Below, piece by piece: positions 54,453-63,177 of a stretch of 64,000 nucleotides of DNA (positions are counted from its first letter, which is position 1; every line of letters starts with the position of its first letter). Below the pieces are notes generated by a model. That model did no database searches. It saw nothing but the letters and a program-made list of their open reading frames with translations, and was not told the DNA's origin. The position numbers were made by a program, and so were the translations under genes. The stretch is from Mycolicibacterium phocaicum. Its GTDB lineage: Bacteria; Actinomycetota; Actinomycetes; Mycobacteriales; Mycobacteriaceae. Location of the stretch: assembly GCF_010731115.1 (NCBI RefSeq), contig NZ_AP022616.1, forward strand, positions 3,348,001-3,412,000. The letters are read 5' to 3'.

Positions 54453-55691
54453 ATGGGTGACTCGCGGTCCCTCGAGGTGGGCGGGCGCGAGGTTGTCGTG
54501 AGCAACCCGGACAAGGTGATCTTTCCCGAACCGGGCGTGACCAAGCTGGACCTGGTCAACTACTACCTCGCCGTCGCCGACGGCGCGCTGCGCGGCGTGG
54601 CACGACGGCCCATGATCCTGAAGCGGTTCGTGAAAGGCATTGCCCAGGAGGCGATATTTCAGAAGCGGGCGCCGGAGAAACGCCCGGACTGGATCGACGT
54701 CGCCGAGCTGAAGTACGCCTCGGGCACCTCCGCGAAGGAAGCCGTCATCGGCGAGGCCGCCGGGCTGGTGTGGGCGGTGAGCCTGGGCTGCATCGACTTC
54801 AATCCACATCCGGTCCGGGCCGACGACCTGGAACATCCGGATGAACTGCGCGTGGACCTCGATCCGATGCCGGGTGTCGAGTGGCCGCAGATCGTCGACG
54901 TCGCCATCGTGGTGCGGGACGTGCTCACCGACTACGGGCTGACGGCCTGGCCCAAGACGTCCGGCTCGCGGGGTTTCCACATCTACGCCCGGATCGAGCG
55001 GAACTGGCCGTACACGCAGGTGCGGCTGGCCGCCCAGACCGTGGCCCGCGAGGTGGAGCGGCGCGCACCGGAGTTGGCGACCAGCCGCTGGTGGAAAGAG
55101 GAACGCCAGGGCGTCTTCGTCGACTTCAACCAGAACGCCAAGGACCGGACGGTGGCATCGGCCTACTCGGTACGGTCACGGCCCGACGCCCGGGTCTCGA
55201 CACCGCTGTTCTGGGACGAGGTCCCGGGCTGCCGTCCCGAGGAATTCACGGTGGCGACGGTGCCCGCCCGGTACGCGCGATTCGGCGACCCGTGGGCCGG
55301 GATGGACGACGCCGCGGGTGGCTTGGAGGGGTTGCTGGCACTGGCCGAAGAACTGGGCCCGATGCCCAAGGCGGAGAAACCCGGGGGCGGCGCGGCCGCC
55401 GACGGCCGGCGGGCGTCACAGATGCCGCTCATCGAGATTGCCCGCACGAAGACGCGCGACGAGGCGATGGCCGCCCTCGACGAGTGGCGATCGAAGCATC
55501 CGGAGGCGGCGTCTGCCCTGGAAGCCATAGATGTTCTGGTCGACGGCATGCGCGGGCCCAGTTCGATCTGGTACCGCATCCGGATCAATTTGCAGCACGT
55601 GCCGGAGGAATTGCGGCCGCCGCAGGAGCCTCTCATCGCCGACTATTCGCCGTGGGTGGGGTATCAGGGCCATCAGGGCCGCCGTCCGTGA
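54453..55691 (+). CDS. polD2: Stand-alone LigD-type DNA polymerase/primase (PolD2-like)
   Basis: The 412-residue protein is an archaeo-eukaryotic primase-type polymerase like the POL domain of LigD, without ligase or nuclease domains. The metal-binding DLDP motif lies in RVDLDPMPG (about residue 136), with the template-binding start SNPDKVIFPE and the SGSRGFHIYARIE segment (catalytic His) around residue 170. Such enzymes can prime and fill gaps in DNA repair. Synteny with fadD2 supports Rv0269c/PolD2. TACGAT eight bases upstream of the ATG suggests a leaderless transcript. Confidence 0.88.
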   Translation: MGDSRSLEVGGREVVVSNPDKVIFPEPGVTKLDLVNYYLAVADGALRGVARRPMILKRFVKGIAQEAIFQKRAPEKRPDWIDVAELKYASGTSAKEAVIGEAAGLVWAVSLGCIDFNPHPVRADDLEHPDELRVDLDPMPGVEWPQIVDVAIVVRDVLTDYGLTAWPKTSGSRGFHIYARIERNWPYTQVRLAAQTVAREVERRAPELATSRWWKEERQGVFVDFNQNAKDRTVASAYSVRSRPDARVSTPLFWDEVPGCRPEEFTVATVPARYARFGDPWAGMDDAAGGLEGLLALAEELGPMPKAEKPGGGAAADGRRASQMPLIEIARTKTRDEAMAALDEWRSKHPEAASALEAIDVLVDGMRGPSSIWYRIRINLQHVPEELRPPQEPLIADYSPWVGYQGHQGRRP

Positions 55692-55856
55692 CCGTTACCC
55701 CGCTGAGACCATGTTTGCTAGCTGGAGCTATCACACTTCTTAGCGATGATTTAGGACTTACTCCCCGGTACCTTAACTTGGCCACATAACTTCGATCTCG
55801 AGCCGGAGAAACGACACAGCTGTCGGGCGTTCGGCAACATCGAAGGGAGGCATCAC

Positions 55857-56315
55857 ATGGCTATGGTCACCAGCGACTCAGCTCCGACCACCGCTTTCCG
55901 CTATGGCAATCCGGCGGTCGCCTGCGGCGACGCCGAGGTGCGCGCCCAGTGCCGCCAACTGGCGACGGTACTCACCGTCACCGGAGTCATCGACGAAACC
56001 GATGTGGACCTGGTTGCAGCGCAGGCACGGCGCTGCGTCCTTCCCGAGAAGCCGTTCATCCTGGACCTGAGCGGGGTCACCTCGTTCGCAGTGTCCTGCG
56101 TCGAACTGCTCGACAAGGTCAACGACAGCTGCATCGCAGCAGGTAACGAGTGGTCTCTCATCGCATCCCAGCCGGTTTCGACCGCACTGCTGGCGTGCGG
56201 CGCAGAGTCCGCCTTCCCGACCGCAACCTCCGTCTCCGAAGCGCTGCACCACTTCTCGGACAGCATGTACGAGCGCCGTCGGTTGCTGCCGTTCCTCACC
56301 AAGAAGTCCGCGTAA
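55857..56315 (+). CDS. STAS-domain protein
   Basis: This 152-residue protein has a STAS-like fold: TVLTVTGVIDETDVDLVAAQ, FILDLSGVTSFAVSCVELLD and a C-terminal helix-strand region. STAS proteins include anti-anti-sigma factors; the phosphorylatable Ser normally in the DLSGV-x-x-x-DSSG loop is represented by SFAVSC, so whether it is switched by phosphorylation is unclear. GGGAGG precedes the ATG at 55857. Its operon includes a possible 25-residue peptide before a strong terminator. The 165 bases upstream are AT-richer than the surroundings and hold the promoter. Confidence 0.75.
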   Translation: MAMVTSDSAPTTAFRYGNPAVACGDAEVRAQCRQLATVLTVTGVIDETDVDLVAAQARRCVLPEKPFILDLSGVTSFAVSCVELLDKVNDSCIAAGNEWSLIASQPVSTALLACGAESAFPTATSVSEALHHFSDSMYERRRLLPFLTKKSA

Positions 56316-56329
56316 GACAGGAACTGAAC

Positions 56330-56407
56330 ATGTTGATCGATCTCCGCTGGCTGAGTGCCCTGCTCCACCACCGTCGTAAGACGCATCTGGCGACGCCGGC
56401 TTTCTGA
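56330..56407 (+). CDS. Possible 25-residue peptide downstream of the STAS gene
   Basis: ATG at 56330 follows AGGAAC and opens a 25-codon frame, MLIDLRWLSALLHHRRKTHL plus five residues, ending 18 bases before a perfect terminator. The peptide is basic with an amphipathic N-terminal half. It lies 14 bases after the STAS gene, so it would be co-translated. No relative is known to me; chance is possible at this length. Confidence 0.4.
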   Translation: MLIDLRWLSALLHHRRKTHLATPAF

Positions 56408-56424
56408 CCATCTACAACCTCCAA

Positions 56425-56464
56425 CACGGTGCCGACACCAATCTGGTGTCGGCACCGTGCTTTT
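56425..56464 (+). terminator. Rho-independent terminator after the STAS operon
   Basis: CACGGTGCCGACACC and GGTGTCGGCACCGTG form a perfect 15-bp stem around AATCT and are followed by CTTTT. Confidence 0.9.
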
Positions 56465-56479
56465 GTTTGACGTCGAACG

Positions 56480-56941
56480 TCAAGAGCTGAAGTCGATGCG
56501 CACGATGGCGCTGTCGTCCCAGACATCACGGTTCCGCGCCTTGTGCCACTTCTCGCGCCACGGCAGCCCGGCGTGCACCTGGGTCACGCCCGGAATCCTG
56601 ATCAGCGGCACCAGATTCCACTGCCACCCGTAGCGCCGGTGCAACACGCGGTTGGCATCGGTCGCGGCGACACCCTCGAGAATCGTCGCCGTGCCCGTGA
56701 ATAGGGTTGCGCCGCTTAGTTTTCGGCCGCGGTAATCACACGCCGTCAGTTCGACTCGCGGATGTGCCCGCATCCGTGCGGTTTTCGGACCGCGCTTGGT
56801 CCGGAACACGATCGAATCCGGCTCGACGGCGAACCAGATCGGGGTATCGACCGGCCGGCCGTCGCGCCGGTAGCTCCGGAGCAGCGCGTAGCGGGTCCGG
56901 CTCAGTTCACTGATATCTGATCGCTGTGTGTTGGTAGCCAT
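56480..56941 (-). CDS. PPOX-class split-barrel flavin/F420-binding protein
   Basis: The 153-residue protein belongs to the pyridoxamine-phosphate-oxidase-like fold. ALLRSYRRDGRPVDTPIWFA is the typical N-terminal strand pair and FRTKRGPKTARMRAHPRVEL carries the phosphate-binding Lys/Arg residues. In mycobacteria this pattern often indicates F420-dependent reductases, though FMN cannot be excluded. It is divergent from a MerR regulator whose candidate operator lies between the two starts. The ATG at 56941 was preferred to one four codons upstream that would overlap the operator more. Confidence 0.8.
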   Translation of the reverse strand: MATNTQRSDISELSRTRYALLRSYRRDGRPVDTPIWFAVEPDSIVFRTKRGPKTARMRAHPRVELTACDYRGRKLSGATLFTGTATILEGVAATDANRVLHRRYGWQWNLVPLIRIPGVTQVHAGLPWREKWHKARNRDVWDDSAIVRIDFSS

Positions 56942-56954
56942 GCGTACAGTCAAC

Positions 56955-56976
56955 GACTTAGAGTTGGCTTCAAGTC
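56955..56976. promoter_or_regulatory. Candidate MerR operator between divergent genes
   Basis: GACTT (56955-56959) and AAGTC (56972-56976) bound a 22-bp dyad with seven of eleven pairs matching. It lies 14 bases from the PPOX start and 20 from the merR start, the usual site for a MerR protein that controls both. Confidence 0.5.
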
Positions 56977-56996
56977 AAGGCCGAATCAGGAGTGTC

Positions 56997-57398
56997 ATGG
57001 GCACGTTCACCATCGGCGAAGTGTCGGCGCGCACCGACGTCGCCGCGACGACCCTGCGGTACTACGAGCAGATCGGCCTCATCCCGGCACCGGCCCGCGT
57101 CGGTGGCCAGCGCCGCTACGACGACACCGTCATCGATCGCCTCAACGTCATCCGGGTATGCAAGACCGCCGGATTCTCTCTCGATGAGATCCAGCTGCTG
57201 TTCGCCGACGATGCCCCCGGCCGCAGCGCCACCCGCGCGCTGGCTCAGACCAAGCTCGACGAGATCGACGCCAAGATCGCCGAACTGCACCTCGCGCGCG
57301 CGATCGTCGAGTGGGGCATGCAATGCACGTGCCCGTCGATAAGCGCATGCAGCTGCGGTATCCATCCTCCCAAGCCCGGGGACACCCAGACGGCCTGA
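56997..57398 (+). CDS. MerR-family regulator with C-terminal CxC...CxC
   Basis: The 133-residue protein has a standard MerR winged helix (TIGEVSARTDVAATTLRYYE, then IGLIPAPARVGGQRRYD), a dimerising coiled coil (residues 85-108) and a Cys-rich end with C110, C112, C118 and C120 (CTCPSISACSC). The spacing differs from SoxR (CxxCxC...C), so an iron-sulfur cluster or a bound metal ion are both possible. CAGGAG precedes the ATG at 56997. It probably controls itself and the divergent PPOX gene. Confidence 0.85.
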   Translation: MGTFTIGEVSARTDVAATTLRYYEQIGLIPAPARVGGQRRYDDTVIDRLNVIRVCKTAGFSLDEIQLLFADDAPGRSATRALAQTKLDEIDAKIAELHLARAIVEWGMQCTCPSISACSCGIHPPKPGDTQTA

Positions 57399-57419
57399 CC
57401 GCCGGCCCGTCGCCTGCTG

Positions 57420-57986
57420 TCAGTGCCCGCCCTGACGGGCCCCGCCGACCTCTGCCGGCAAGGGTGGCGGCAGCGGCGTGGTCGGTACGGGCGCGGGAGC
57501 TCCGGTGACCGGTGTCGACGGCGTGCCCGTCGGTCCCGCAGCAGGCGCCGGTGTTGCGGCCGCCGTTCCGGACAACGGCCCGCCGCTGCGGAAGAAGGTC
57601 ATGGGCTCGGACCGGATGGGCTGCGAACCCGCGCTGATGTCAAGCGATTTCGCGCTGACGGTATAGGTGATGCCGTCGCTCGTCGCGGTGTAGCCGCCCT
57701 GGCCGTCCGCGCCGGCGGCGACGATCAGCTTCGCGCCGTCGCTGATCCGGACGCCGCGATACTGATAGGCACCCCCGGCGCTCTTGCAGATCGCGACCCG
57801 CGACGAGGCGGTGCTGCCGAAGGCCACCGCGGTATCGCCGGTCGGGCAGCGCGCCGTCGAGTCGACGAACCCCTGGGCGTCCGTCGCGGGATCGGCCGCG
57901 GCCGGCCAGCTTCCGGCCAGGGCCAGCCCCGCACCCGTCAGGGTTGCAGCCGCCAGCCGTGCCGCACGGAATGTGAAGTCGGACAT
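57420..57986 (-). CDS. Secreted protein of unknown function with Pro-rich tail
   Basis: The 188-residue exported protein has a signal peptide (FRAARLAAATLTGAGLALAG, cut near AAADP), a core of about 110 residues with a Cys pair (ARCPTG, AICKSAG) and a C-terminal stretch dominated by Pro, Ala and Thr. A similar core is common in mycobacterial secreted proteins of unknown role. The ATG at 57986 was chosen over one 20 codons upstream because it begins directly before the signal. It converges on merR. Confidence 0.7.
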   Translation of the reverse strand: MSDFTFRAARLAAATLTGAGLALAGSWPAAADPATDAQGFVDSTARCPTGDTAVAFGSTASSRVAICKSAGGAYQYRGVRISDGAKLIVAAGADGQGGYTATSDGITYTVSAKSLDISAGSQPIRSEPMTFFRSGGPLSGTAAATPAPAAGPTGTPSTPVTGAPAPVPTTPLPPPLPAEVGGARQGGH

Positions 57987-58250
57987 CGTCACCACCACAT
58001 CACACCGCGACCGGTTCGGCGAGCGCCCACACCGCACCCCTGGCAAATCGTCCGGACATCACAGCCGCCGGTCCGTGGATGAATTCTTGGAAAACTTCAG
58101 CTTGATTTATTTACCCGGGCAGGGAAATTGTGCACGTATCGCCTGGTCAGGCGGCCGATGGGCGATTTTGCTCAGCTAGAGGCACCTGGCGGTTTCCGCT
58201 ACTTTCAGACCGCCTAATTCCGCTCTGCCTCACTGAATCCGGGGTCCATC

Positions 58251-59564
58251 ATGCAAATCGCTGTTCGGCACAACGCACTGCCCTCGTCTCTCGTTGCCGG
58301 AATGTGCTCGGTGTGCGTCGTCGCCTCGGTAGGAGCCGCCGCACCGTTGCCCGCGCCGCACTCCGTGCAAGCGGCACATTCCGCCGTGGCCACCGTGTCC
58401 ACCTATGCGGAGAAGTACTACCTGACGGCCTTCCCGGAGGATCTGCTCCAGCTGGTCTCACTGCCGTTCACGGCGTACCAGACCTTCCTGAACAACCTCA
58501 TCGCCGGCCCCAATGAGTTCATCAAGGCCATCAACTCGCTCAACGCCGCCATCTACGCCCAGACCGTCGGGCCGTTCGTCGCGCAGTTGATCCAGGGTCC
58601 GAACGCGATCATCACGGGCCTGAACAACATCAACAAGGCGATCTACAACCAGACGCTGTTGCCGATCGTGAACACGCTCATCGCGGCGCCGAACGCCATC
58701 ATCAAGGGCATCAACGCCATCAACGCCTCGTTCTTCAACGGCGCGACGGCGACCATCCCCACGCTCATCAACACCGCGATCAAGACCGCGATCGCGGCGT
58801 TGCAGAACCTCAGCACACTGCCGGCCACCATCATCAGCGGAATCAGCGCCCTGCCGGGTGCACTGATCGCCGGACTGCAGGCCCTGCCGGGCGCGATCCT
58901 GTCCGGATTCCCGCTGGCCGCAACGCCGTTGGCCGCCACCACGTCGCTGAAGACACTGGCCTCGGCCACGACGCTGCCGACCACCCAGACGCTGTCGCTG
59001 ACGGCCAAGCCCGCCGCCGCCACGGAGACGGATACGCCGAAGGCCGCCGGTGCGACGTCGCCCGAATCCGGTACGACAGGCACGACGCCCACCGCCACCG
59101 ACTCGGGGAAGACGACCGAGAGCACCAGCGCCACCACGGCCGGCCAGACCGACGCCAAGGACACCAGCACACCCGCCGGCAAGACCGACGAGAAGGCCGC
59201 GACCAAGGACGCCGACACCAAGGCCACCGCCGAGACGAAGGCCACCGACGCCAAGGACTCGAGCACCAAGAGCACCGACGCCAAGGACTCGGGCGCCAAG
59301 GACTCCGAGACCAAGAGCTCCGACAAGCCGGACACCAAGTCCAGCAGCAAGTCTGACGACAAGGCCGGTGCCGACAAGTCGACGAAGGCGGAGTCGGGCA
59401 AGTCCACGAAGGCCGACAAGCCCGCCAAGAGCGGCAAGCACAGCGCTCCCGACGGCGCCCGCGGTTCGGTCTCCGTGCCCGCGGGTTCGACCGGCGGCAA
59501 GCACCGCGCGCCCGAGGGCGGCGGCGCGTCGCACGCCTCGAGCAGCAGCAGCCACGACAGCTGA
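58251..59564 (+). CDS. Exported repeat protein with Lys/Asp/Ser/Thr-rich tail
   Basis: The 437-residue protein has a signal-like N terminus, then three degenerate repeats of about 38 residues between residues 75 and 185, each with a core like LIAGPNxxIxxIN followed by IN-A and a T-x-x-P turn (LIAGPNEFIKAIN, LIQGPNAIITGLN, LIAAPNAIIKGIN). The second half is low-complexity Thr/Lys/Asp/Ser (TKATDAKDSSTKSTDAKDSG type). The repeats are amphipathic and may associate with membrane or lipid; the charged tail may span the cell wall. A perfect hairpin follows the gene. Function unknown. Confidence 0.75.
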   Translation: MQIAVRHNALPSSLVAGMCSVCVVASVGAAAPLPAPHSVQAAHSAVATVSTYAEKYYLTAFPEDLLQLVSLPFTAYQTFLNNLIAGPNEFIKAINSLNAAIYAQTVGPFVAQLIQGPNAIITGLNNINKAIYNQTLLPIVNTLIAAPNAIIKGINAINASFFNGATATIPTLINTAIKTAIAALQNLSTLPATIISGISALPGALIAGLQALPGAILSGFPLAATPLAATTSLKTLASATTLPTTQTLSLTAKPAAATETDTPKAAGATSPESGTTGTTPTATDSGKTTESTSATTAGQTDAKDTSTPAGKTDEKAATKDADTKATAETKATDAKDSSTKSTDAKDSGAKDSETKSSDKPDTKSSSKSDDKAGADKSTKAESGKSTKADKPAKSGKHSAPDGARGSVSVPAGSTGGKHRAPEGGGASHASSSSSHDS

Positions 59565-59579
59565 CGAGTAGCGCAACAA

Positions 59580-59619
59580 CATTGAGGGCTGTGGCTTCGA
59601 AAAGCCACAGCCCTCAATG
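59580..59619. terminator. Perfect 18-bp hairpin between convergent genes
   Basis: CATTGAGGGCTGTGGCTT and AAGCCACAGCCCTCAATG are exact inverse complements around a CGAA tetraloop, between the convergent genes at 58251 and 59656. It has no T tract but is otherwise strong. Confidence 0.85.
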
Positions 59620-59655
59620 CATTCCCGCCCACGTTCGCTGGGCGAGGTTCATACC

Positions 59656-60477
59656 TCAGTAGCCGGGAATCGCCGGCACAACCGGGGAGGAAGCCAGCTG
59701 CAACGGCGCCTGCGCCGCAGGCGCCAGCAGACCTGGCGCAGGCACCCCGGCCGACGGCACCGTAAGGCCTGGCGTCGTAGCCAATGGCGCGGTCGCCGCA
59801 CCGAGCACACCGGGAACCGGAGCCGTCGCGGCCCCCAGCGTGCCGGGCAACGGCGCCGTCACCGCACCCAACGTGCCGGGAACCGGAGCCGTCGCCGCAC
59901 CCAGGACGCTCGACACGGGGGTCGTAGCGGCGCCCAGCGTGCCCGGCACCGCGCCGGTGACGCCCGACAGGTTCGGCACCCCGACTGACGGCACAGAAGG
60001 CAGCCCCGGCGTCACCGGCAGGCCGCCGTTCATCAGGGCCGGGATGTTCCCGTTGGCGAGTGCCGTCATGAAGGCGGGGCACTGCGTCTGGATCGCGACC
60101 TGCGTGGCGAACCCGGCCAGCGGCGGCGCAATGCCGCCGTTGCCGCTCATCTGCGTTGCCGTGCTGGCCATCTGGCTGCCCGGCTGCACCAGCAGCGGGC
60201 AGATAGAGGTACCCACCTCGGCGATGGCGCTGCTGACGGGCCCGTTGTTGCCGATACCGACATCATTGAGCGCGTCATGGACGACGTCGGCCTGGGCGCG
60301 CGGTCCCCACATGAGGGCGGCGGCCACGATGGCCCCGGCCACCACGACAGGTCGCAGCACCGCGGCGGATGTAGCGATGACATCCACCGAGCCCACCTGT
60401 GTCCTTCCGGTCTTGGGCCGGCCCGGGCGAGCGGCCACCGGTCGTCTGCGGTACGTCACTTCAGTAGTTGCGGTCAT
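59656..60477 (-). CDS. Exported protein with DUF732-like domain and 11-residue tandem repeats
   Basis: The 273-residue product has a basic N terminus and a signal or anchor (VVVAGAIVAAALMWGP, cut near AQAD). A helical domain with two Cys (TSICPLL, TQCPAFM) resembles mycobacterial DUF732. The next 70 residues hold at least five degenerate 11-residue repeats of the type VPGTLGAATAP. The C terminus is Ala/Pro/Leu-rich. AGGGAG precedes the ATG at 60477. The role is unknown, probably in the envelope. Confidence 0.72.
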   Translation of the reverse strand: MTATTEVTYRRRPVAARPGRPKTGRTQVGSVDVIATSAAVLRPVVVAGAIVAAALMWGPRAQADVVHDALNDVGIGNNGPVSSAIAEVGTSICPLLVQPGSQMASTATQMSGNGGIAPPLAGFATQVAIQTQCPAFMTALANGNIPALMNGGLPVTPGLPSVPSVGVPNLSGVTGAVPGTLGAATTPVSSVLGAATAPVPGTLGAVTAPLPGTLGAATAPVPGVLGAATAPLATTPGLTVPSAGVPAPGLLAPAAQAPLQLASSPVVPAIPGY

Positions 60478-60905
60478 CAGCACGCTCCCTGTTCCTGAGT
60501 GCTCGGCGCCACACTGGGCACTGATTTCACTTGGGTAACGGTGGGCTACAAAAGTCACAAATACAACACGGAGCGATAACCGTTCGAACCCTATGCGAGT
60601 CGCTATCTTGATCTCTGAGACCGGACTGAAATTCTGTCTCTTTTTCTTACGGGAGCTTCAACTCAATAACACTACTAGTCACATTTGCCCCATTAACACC
60701 TTGCGACACAATTGGGAAGAGGCGTCAATATCTGGTCGATTTCCGGCCGTTTTCAAGGTGCGCCGCGGCCGGCTCCACCCGCCGGCGAGCCCCGACCAAG
60801 TCCCCCATCAATTGACGCCGGAGTAGGCCTTCCGTTGTTCATAGCTAATGGTCAGACGGGTGTGACATACTGCACTTTGGTCAGAAAAGGGGAGGTGATC
60901 TCCGC
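60478..60905. promoter_or_regulatory. Divergent intergenic region with an AT-richer pocket
   Basis: These 428 bases separate two divergent exported-protein genes. The part from about 60600 to 60730 is clearly richer in A and T than its surroundings. GTGACATACT near 60865-60874 could be an extended -10 element for the gene at 60906. No credible gene is seen. Confidence 0.45.
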
Positions 60906-62072
60906 GTGATGCCCCACGCGCGGCTCCTCGCCGCCTCCAGCCTCGTCACAGCAGGCTTGCTGGTGCTGGGCCCCGAAGCCGTCGTGGCGTTGGCCGACAC
61001 CGACACCGGCAGTTCCAGCACAGGCACCTCGGGCGGCTCGACCACTGGCACCTCGGGCACCACAGGAACCACGACGGGTACGACGACCGGTGGCACGACC
61101 ACGGGCTCGGACACGTCGACCACCACCGGCGGCAGCACCACCACCGGCTCCACGACCACCGGATCATCGACCACCACCGGTTCGACCACGGGCAGTTCGT
61201 CACCGAACTTGCAGACCACCCTCGGGGGCATGGTCGGCCAGTTCACCCGCATCATCCAGCACCCGACCAGCATCATCGGTGGCGCACCGCTGACCGGCCT
61301 CGTTCCGGGCGTCAAACCCAACCAGGGCGTCCCCGCGCTCATCCCCGGCGCCGCACCGACATTCACCGGATCGGCACCCGCCCCCGTCAAGAGCACAGCG
61401 CCGCAGCCGTCGGCTGCCGTGACGCCGGACTCGACGGTGACCACCCCGGGCCCCGCCGCCGCGGCCGCGCCGAAACCCCCGCTGGCGCAGCTCCCGCTGG
61501 CCGTGGCCCAGGTTCCGCTGACCGCGCTGGACCTCGTCAAGACCACGATCCCGACGGTCGTCGAAGCGGTGCCGATCCCGGGTCTCGCCGCACTGCCCGT
61601 CTTCGCCGACGCCCTGATCAACCCCATCGAGACCACCGTCCGGGATTTGGCGACGGCCGCCTCCAACCTGCCGTTCCTCCACTACACGCCGGGTATGCCC
61701 GCCATCGCGTTGCCACCGGACAACCGGGCCCTGCAGCTGAACGCTCCCCAGCTGCCGAAAACCTTTGGCGCAAGCACTGATTCGATGCCGCGGGACATCT
61801 CGCCGGGCGCTCCGGGCACCCCCGACAAGCCGGTCCCGCCGGTCCGGCCCCGGGACGTCTTCGCCGCCGAGACGCTTCTCGTCGCCTCGAAGGACTTCCG
61901 GCCGGGCTATCCGGACTACCTGCGGGCCGCCGGCCTCCGCGAGGTCGCCGCGGTCGCCGTCCCCGGATTTGCCGGCATCATCACCCTCACCGCCGCCGGC
62001 GGGCTGATCGGATTCCGGCAGGCGCGGGCCACCTCGTCGGCACCCACGCGCGCCCGACGATTCGTCAACTAG
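60906..62072 (+). CDS. Exported Thr/Ser/Gly-rich and Pro/Ala-rich envelope protein
   Basis: The 388-residue protein starts with a signal peptide (LLAASSLVTAGLLVLGPEAV), followed by about 70 residues of almost pure Thr, Ser and Gly (TTTGSTTTGSSTTTG type), a region likely to be glycosylated. A Pro/Ala-rich middle and a C-terminal hydrophobic helix (VAVPGFAGIITLTAAGGLIG) end in a basic tail, so it may be anchored at the C terminus. GGGGAGGTGATC is an unusually complete anti-16S match before adjacent GTG (60906) and ATG (60909) starts. Function unknown. Confidence 0.72.
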   Translation: MMPHARLLAASSLVTAGLLVLGPEAVVALADTDTGSSSTGTSGGSTTGTSGTTGTTTGTTTGGTTTGSDTSTTTGGSTTTGSTTTGSSTTTGSTTGSSSPNLQTTLGGMVGQFTRIIQHPTSIIGGAPLTGLVPGVKPNQGVPALIPGAAPTFTGSAPAPVKSTAPQPSAAVTPDSTVTTPGPAAAAAPKPPLAQLPLAVAQVPLTALDLVKTTIPTVVEAVPIPGLAALPVFADALINPIETTVRDLATAASNLPFLHYTPGMPAIALPPDNRALQLNAPQLPKTFGASTDSMPRDISPGAPGTPDKPVPPVRPRDVFAAETLLVASKDFRPGYPDYLRAAGLREVAAVAVPGFAGIITLTAAGGLIGFRQARATSSAPTRARRFVN

Positions 62073-62189
62073 GTCTGTACCTGCCGGCAGCACAAGATTT
62101 CGGCCGAGCGCTCCCCCGGATGGCCGCCGAACGGGAAGAATTGGGCTCGACCGGAATAACCCGGCTTCCTCAATCCGTTGGGAATCGAC

Positions 62190-62609
62190 GTGACCGAACA
62201 TGAACTGAGCCCCACCGACTGGGTGCGCAAGCAGACCGAACAGATTCTGGCGCAGGGCACCACCGATGGTGTGCAGATCCTCGATCGGCCGGTGGTCCTG
62301 TTCACCACCACCGGAGCCAAGTCCGGCAAGAAGCGTCTCGTGCCGCTGATGCGCGTCGAGCACAACGGTCGTTACGCCCTGGTGGCCTCCAAGGGCGGTG
62401 CCCCCGAGCACCCGTCGTGGTACCACAACGTCAAGGCCAACCCGCAGATCACAGCGCAGGATGGCGACAAGGTCATGGAGCTGACGACACGTGAGCTCGA
62501 GGGTGACGAACGGCAGGAGTGGTGGGACCGGGCCGTCGAGGCCTACCCGCCCTACGCCGAATACCAGACCAAGACCGACCGCCTGATCCCGGTCTTCATC
62601 GCCGAATAG
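62190..62609 (+). CDS. Deazaflavin (F420)-dependent nitroreductase-family protein
   Basis: This 139-residue protein is of the Ddn type, F420-binding split-barrel proteins of mycobacteria. It shows VLFTTTGAKSGKKRLVPLM, ALVASKGGAPEHPSWYHNV and the YPPYAEYQTKT segment near the end. Relatives reduce quinones and activate nitroimidazoles. GTG at 62190 and TTG at 62178 are both possible starts; GTG was chosen as the commoner codon. It overlaps the convergent TetR gene by 14 bases at their stops. Confidence 0.85.
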   Translation: MTEHELSPTDWVRKQTEQILAQGTTDGVQILDRPVVLFTTTGAKSGKKRLVPLMRVEHNGRYALVASKGGAPEHPSWYHNVKANPQITAQDGDKVMELTTRELEGDERQEWWDRAVEAYPPYAEYQTKTDRLIPVFIAE

Positions 62610-63177
62610 CGTCCGGCTCCACCGCCGGAAGCAGCCGCCGCGCGGACTGCAACAAGATGCGGTGGAGTTCGCCGTCGGGGATGTCCTGTAGGTCGGGATC
62701 CATCGCGCTGCCGTAGACGCCCGAGGTGACCAGCGACATGGTCACCCGGGTTTCGGTATCTGCGCCGTCCATTCCGAGCACCCGGCGCAGGCGCTGGTTG
62801 ATGGCGCTGCACTCTTCGTGCGAGTTCACCAGGGTGTCGATGGCCGGGTCGCGATAGAACACCGCCGTCACCCGCCGGTGCCGAACCGCGAGCTCGACGA
62901 ACCCGGCGATCGCGGCTTCCTGGCGGGCCGGCCCGCTCCCCTCGGCCTCGATCGCGGTGGCCAGCTGATCGAGGTCTGCGAACACCGGCCGGATCACGGC
63001 CAGGACGATGTCGTCCTTCGAGTGGAACTGGTAGTACACGGAAGCCTTGCTGACCCCGAGATGATCGGCGATCATCTGCAGCGATGTGCCGTTCACGCCG
63101 TGGTCCGCAAACAACGCCAGGGCGGCGTCGATCACCCGCGCACGCGCCGATCCGCGTGGCCCCACCGATTTGGCCAA
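62596..63177 (-). CDS. TetR-family transcriptional regulator
   Basis: The 193-residue regulator has a canonical TetR helix-turn-helix (TSLQMIADHLGVSKASVYYQ, then FHSKDDIV) at about residues 30-55. It is divergent from an mmpS-mmpL operon and separated from it by about 300 bases containing two palindromes, the usual arrangement for a repressor of a lipid or drug exporter. Confidence 0.87.
   Translation of the reverse strand: MAKSVGPRGSARARVIDAALALFADHGVNGTSLQMIADHLGVSKASVYYQFHSKDDIVLAVIRPVFADLDQLATAIEAEGSGPARQEAAIAGFVELAVRHRRVTAVFYRDPAIDTLVNSHEECSAINQRLRRVLGMDGADTETRVTMSLVTSGVYGSAMDPDLQDIPDGELHRILLQSARRLLPAVEPDAIRR

Noticed and set aside
60593..60826. 77-codon frame in the AT-richer spacer
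   Set aside because: No Shine-Dalgarno, no motif and composition unlike coding sequence of the window.
61000..61210. CRISPR-like or tandem DNA repeat
   Set aside because: The periodicity comes from codons of a Thr/Ser/Gly-rich protein segment; there are no regular spacers.
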